Below are positions 61,906-64,000 of a stretch of DNA of 64,000 nucleotides, in pieces; the first letter of the stretch is position 1; each line of letters opens with the position of its first letter. Under the pieces are notes generated by a model. That model searched no databases. It had not been told where the DNA came from and worked only from the letters and a program-made list of their open reading frames with translations. Position numbers and translations under genes: made by a program. Source of the stretch: JAFLBI01 sp964616465 (GTDB lineage Bacteria > Bacteroidota > Bacteroidia > Chitinophagales > Chitinophagaceae); contig CAZTTO010000003.1 in NCBI GenBank assembly GCA_964616465.1, forward strand, positions 62,001 through 126,000. The letters run 5' to 3'.

Positions 61906-63294
61906 TTAGTTTCCAATATTTCTCGCAAACTTTCTCCACATAGCCAGGTCCTCACAAGAAATATAATCTTCATCAATGGCTACATAGTAGTTAGGTACTT
62001 TTTCTTTGAACCACTTTTCTAAAATAGCTTGCTTTTTTTCTTCTAAAGCGCGTTGCGAAATTCTGTTGTAATCATCTGCTAAATTTTCACGATGCGGCTC
62101 GGTTTTTCTTTTTAAGTGAATTATTTGAACAGCCTTCTTACCCATTTCATCTGTAAAGGCAATTGGCTTTGAAAATTCACCTGGCTTCATTTTCTCCAAT
62201 ATCTGAATTTGTTCGCGCGTTAACTGATCTATGGTTAGATAATTGCTTCCATCTCTACCCGATAATGAACCACCAGTAAACTTAGCTTTTTCATCTGTGC
62301 TGTATTTGTTTACAGCTTCACCGAAAGTCATGGTACCGGCTATCAACATATTTCTTACTGAATCCAATAACTTGGTTGTTGCTTTCATCTCTTCATCGGT
62401 GATAGGTGGAATTTTCAAAATATGACGAACTCCGGCATCGTCTCCATTTCTGGAAATCATTTGAATAATGTGGTAACCAAACTTTGATTTAAAGACAGGC
62501 GATATTTGTCCGTCTTTTAATCGAAATGCCGCCGCCATAAAAGCGGGGTCAAAATTTCTTTCATTGCGATTGAGTGCATAATACCCAGCATTCTCTCTTA
62601 CACCCGGATCCTCAGAATGTAGTTTTGCTAACTGTTCAAAACTCTTTCCAAGCACTTCTACTTGTCTGCGGTAATCGTTCAGTTGTTGAATCACATATTC
62701 TTCTACATCTCGGGTTGCTTTGGGATGAATAACGAGCTGACTCATTTCAACCTCCATTTCATAGAAGGGTAGACTGTCTTTTGGAATCTTATTAAAATAC
62801 TCCTTCACTTCATTAGGAGTAATACGAACATTGCCCACCACTTTGCTGCGCATTTCATCTGCCAGTTCGCGTTCTCTGAAAGGAATTCTAAAGTCTTCTT
62901 TGATTTGATAAACTGTTCTTCCAGCAATTTCTTCTAAAATTTCTTTAGATCCATACATCCCAATAAACTGACGAATCTGATTTTCGAGTTTCGCTTCAAT
63001 GTCTTCCTCACTAATTTTTAAAGAATCTTTTTCAGCTTGTAATACTAGAGCTTTTTGAATTAACTGTCCTTCTAGCACTTCACATTCGGTAGGTGCTGCA
63101 TCACCAGCATCTGGATAGTTTCTTTTAAAATCTATAATTGCGTTTACGATATCTGAGCGCAATATGATTCTATCGCCTACTTGACCAACAATTTTATCGG
63201 CCAATACTTTTTTTACCTGAGTTTTATTTTGGGCTTGGCTAAAAGCTAAAATTCCAGCCCATGAAAACATTACTAAAAACAAAATCTTCTTCAT
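61906..63294 (-). CDS. surA: SurA periplasmic chaperone/peptidyl-prolyl isomerase
   Basis: 462 residues. Signal peptide MKKILFLVMFSWAGILAFSQA. SurA_N region (VGQVGDRIILRSDIVNAIID), then two parvulin domains: one around 175-275 (ELVIH-like MSQLVIHPKA...) and one around 285-390 (VRHILKIPPITDEE...FGYHIIQM). Delivers outer-membrane proteins to the BAM complex. Complements the PpiD-like gene at the left end. Confidence 0.9.
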   Translation of the reverse strand: MKKILFLVMFSWAGILAFSQAQNKTQVKKVLADKIVGQVGDRIILRSDIVNAIIDFKRNYPDAGDAAPTECEVLEGQLIQKALVLQAEKDSLKISEEDIEAKLENQIRQFIGMYGSKEILEEIAGRTVYQIKEDFRIPFRERELADEMRSKVVGNVRITPNEVKEYFNKIPKDSLPFYEMEVEMSQLVIHPKATRDVEEYVIQQLNDYRRQVEVLGKSFEQLAKLHSEDPGVRENAGYYALNRNERNFDPAFMAAAFRLKDGQISPVFKSKFGYHIIQMISRNGDDAGVRHILKIPPITDEEMKATTKLLDSVRNMLIAGTMTFGEAVNKYSTDEKAKFTGGSLSGRDGSNYLTIDQLTREQIQILEKMKPGEFSKPIAFTDEMGKKAVQIIHLKRKTEPHRENLADDYNRISQRALEEKKQAILEKWFKEKVPNYYVAIDEDYISCEDLAMWRKFARNIGN

Positions 63295-63335
63295 AAATAT
63301 CTACCTGTTGTTGAACTGCCCTGCAGTTGGGTGTA

Positions 63336-63343
63336 CAAAATTA
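63336..63343 (-). promoter_or_regulatory. -7 promoter element for surA
   Basis: The complement reads TAATTTTG, exact TAnnTTTG, 41 bases before the ATG at 63294. No clear -33 partner. Confidence 0.45.
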
Positions 63344-63407
63344 ACTGATTGCCCGCTAGTTTGGGCCTAAAAGGGCGGATTTAACAAAAACAAAGAATTA
63401 TATAGCC

Positions 63408-64000
63408 CTATTTTGTTGTTCTGAACCGCAAAACATCGGAAAATGGTCCCAGCTTTCCATTAGGAAAACGGATAGCTACCTTCACTTGGTAGTTTTTGTC
63501 GGCTTCCAAGTTGTTCAACTCCATTCCCCCAGAGGTATATGTAAATTCCTTCCAATTCATACCATCAGATGAGTAGGCTACTAAATATGATTCCAATGCA
63601 TTATTGCTACAGTCGCTGTTCATCATGGTAAATGCTCCCATTGGATTAGAAGAGCGGAAAAAGCTCAATGTGGCTTTATTCTTACCAATATTGGTTGTTC
63701 TTAGATTAAAAGGACGTGGACATTCTGTGCTCACCACAATGCTTTCGGTGCTTTCGCTCATCGTTCCATCCTGACAAGCATATTGAACCTTAAACTCATA
63801 TTTTGTGCAAGGATCTAGCTGTTTAATACCATAAGCAGATGAGGGCAGCATACACCCACCTGGTGCTTTTACGGTAATCCAATTTCCAGAACCCAAAGTT
63901 CTGTATTGAATGAAAACAGATTGAATCTCTGGCTGCATTTCTGCTCCAAAGCCTTTTCCAAAATTGGGACATGCGGTCCATTTCAACTCAACACAATAAG
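63408..64000 (-). CDS. Fibronectin type III-containing protein, 5' end beyond the window
   Basis: At least 197 codons, open through the right edge (VELKWTACPNFGKG...). Two beta-sandwich repeats: one with VFIQYRTLGSGNWITVKAPGG...YEFKVQYACQDG, and one with YLVAYSSDGMNWKEFTY...NYQVKVAIRFPNGK, both with the Trp/Tyr pattern of fibronectin type III. A TTG near 63986 is not a convincing start, since the frame continues. Cysteine pairs (CPN, GGC, DPC, ACQ) suggest an exported protein. Function unknown. Confidence 0.8.
   Translation of the reverse strand, partial: YCVELKWTACPNFGKGFGAEMQPEIQSVFIQYRTLGSGNWITVKAPGGCMLPSSAYGIKQLDPCTKYEFKVQYACQDGTMSESTESIVVSTECPRPFNLRTTNIGKNKATLSFFRSSNPMGAFTMMNSDCSNNALESYLVAYSSDGMNWKEFTYTSGGMELNNLEADKNYQVKVAIRFPNGKLGPFSDVLRFRTTK

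Overview
The window reads as chromosomal DNA from a member of the phylum Bacteroidota, most likely near the Chitinophagaceae (inference). Support: many starts lack a Shine-Dalgarno sequence while TAnnTTTG promoter elements lie just upstream; one secreted protease ends in a type IX secretion sorting domain; DUF2480, TIGR02757, Y4mF-type and Gfo/Idh/MocA-DUF1080 genes are typical of the group; coding DNA is AT-rich. No rRNA operon, CRISPR array, prophage or intact insertion sequence was seen.

The left end looks like the origin of replication. A 548-bp AT-rich gap (6038-6585) holds six 9-mers that fit the relaxed DnaA-box consensus TTWTNCACA, plus several one-off matches. Most genes left of it (mnmG, CAP protein, ybeY, DUF2480, ppiD) point left and most genes right of it point right for about 55 kb. 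Two near-perfect parS-like palindromes sit upstream of mnmG (gidA), about 5 kb away. nadD and nadA lie on either side of the gap.

6.6-20 kb: nadA, a giant TPR protein, a VOC protein, a small membrane protein/esterase/methyltransferase run, a thioredoxin-like lipid- or envelope-facing protein, recQ, kdsD (Kdo synthesis), manC (GDP-mannose), a lipoprotein that lacks a normal start codon, and an arginyltransferase-like gene. 20.2-21.1 kb: a CAU tRNA followed by an orphan Y4mF/HipB-type repressor whose upstream region carries four operator palindromes at 40-41 bp spacing.

21.7-32.6 kb: metB-like PLP enzyme, a DUF4442 and a TIGR02757 gene, then a tight seven-gene operon (24.2-31.4 kb) of GMC oxidoreductase, its subunit 3, two Gfo/Idh/MocA oxidoreductases, a TIM-barrel isomerase, cytochrome c and a DUF1080 protein. 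This is the set expected for periplasmic sugar oxidation and 3-keto-glycoside breakdown. tadA and superoxide dismutase follow.

32.7-44 kb: small envelope and hypothetical proteins, an orphan HigA-type protein, an FAH-family enzyme, yjjG, an iron-type alcohol dehydrogenase family member (possibly KdnB), a secreted RidA homologue, and an RND efflux pair. 44-51 kb: two paralogous GH5 proteins flank a 1259-residue subtilase with a T9SS tail. 51-64 kb: PepSY-like protein, corA, rlmD, an active rhomboid next to a predicted dead rhomboid, an EEP-family hydrolase, cysS, a glycan operon (GT87-like, a GT2 gene broken by an in-frame TGA, a NodB deacetylase), surA, and the 3' part of a fibronectin-type III protein running off the right edge.
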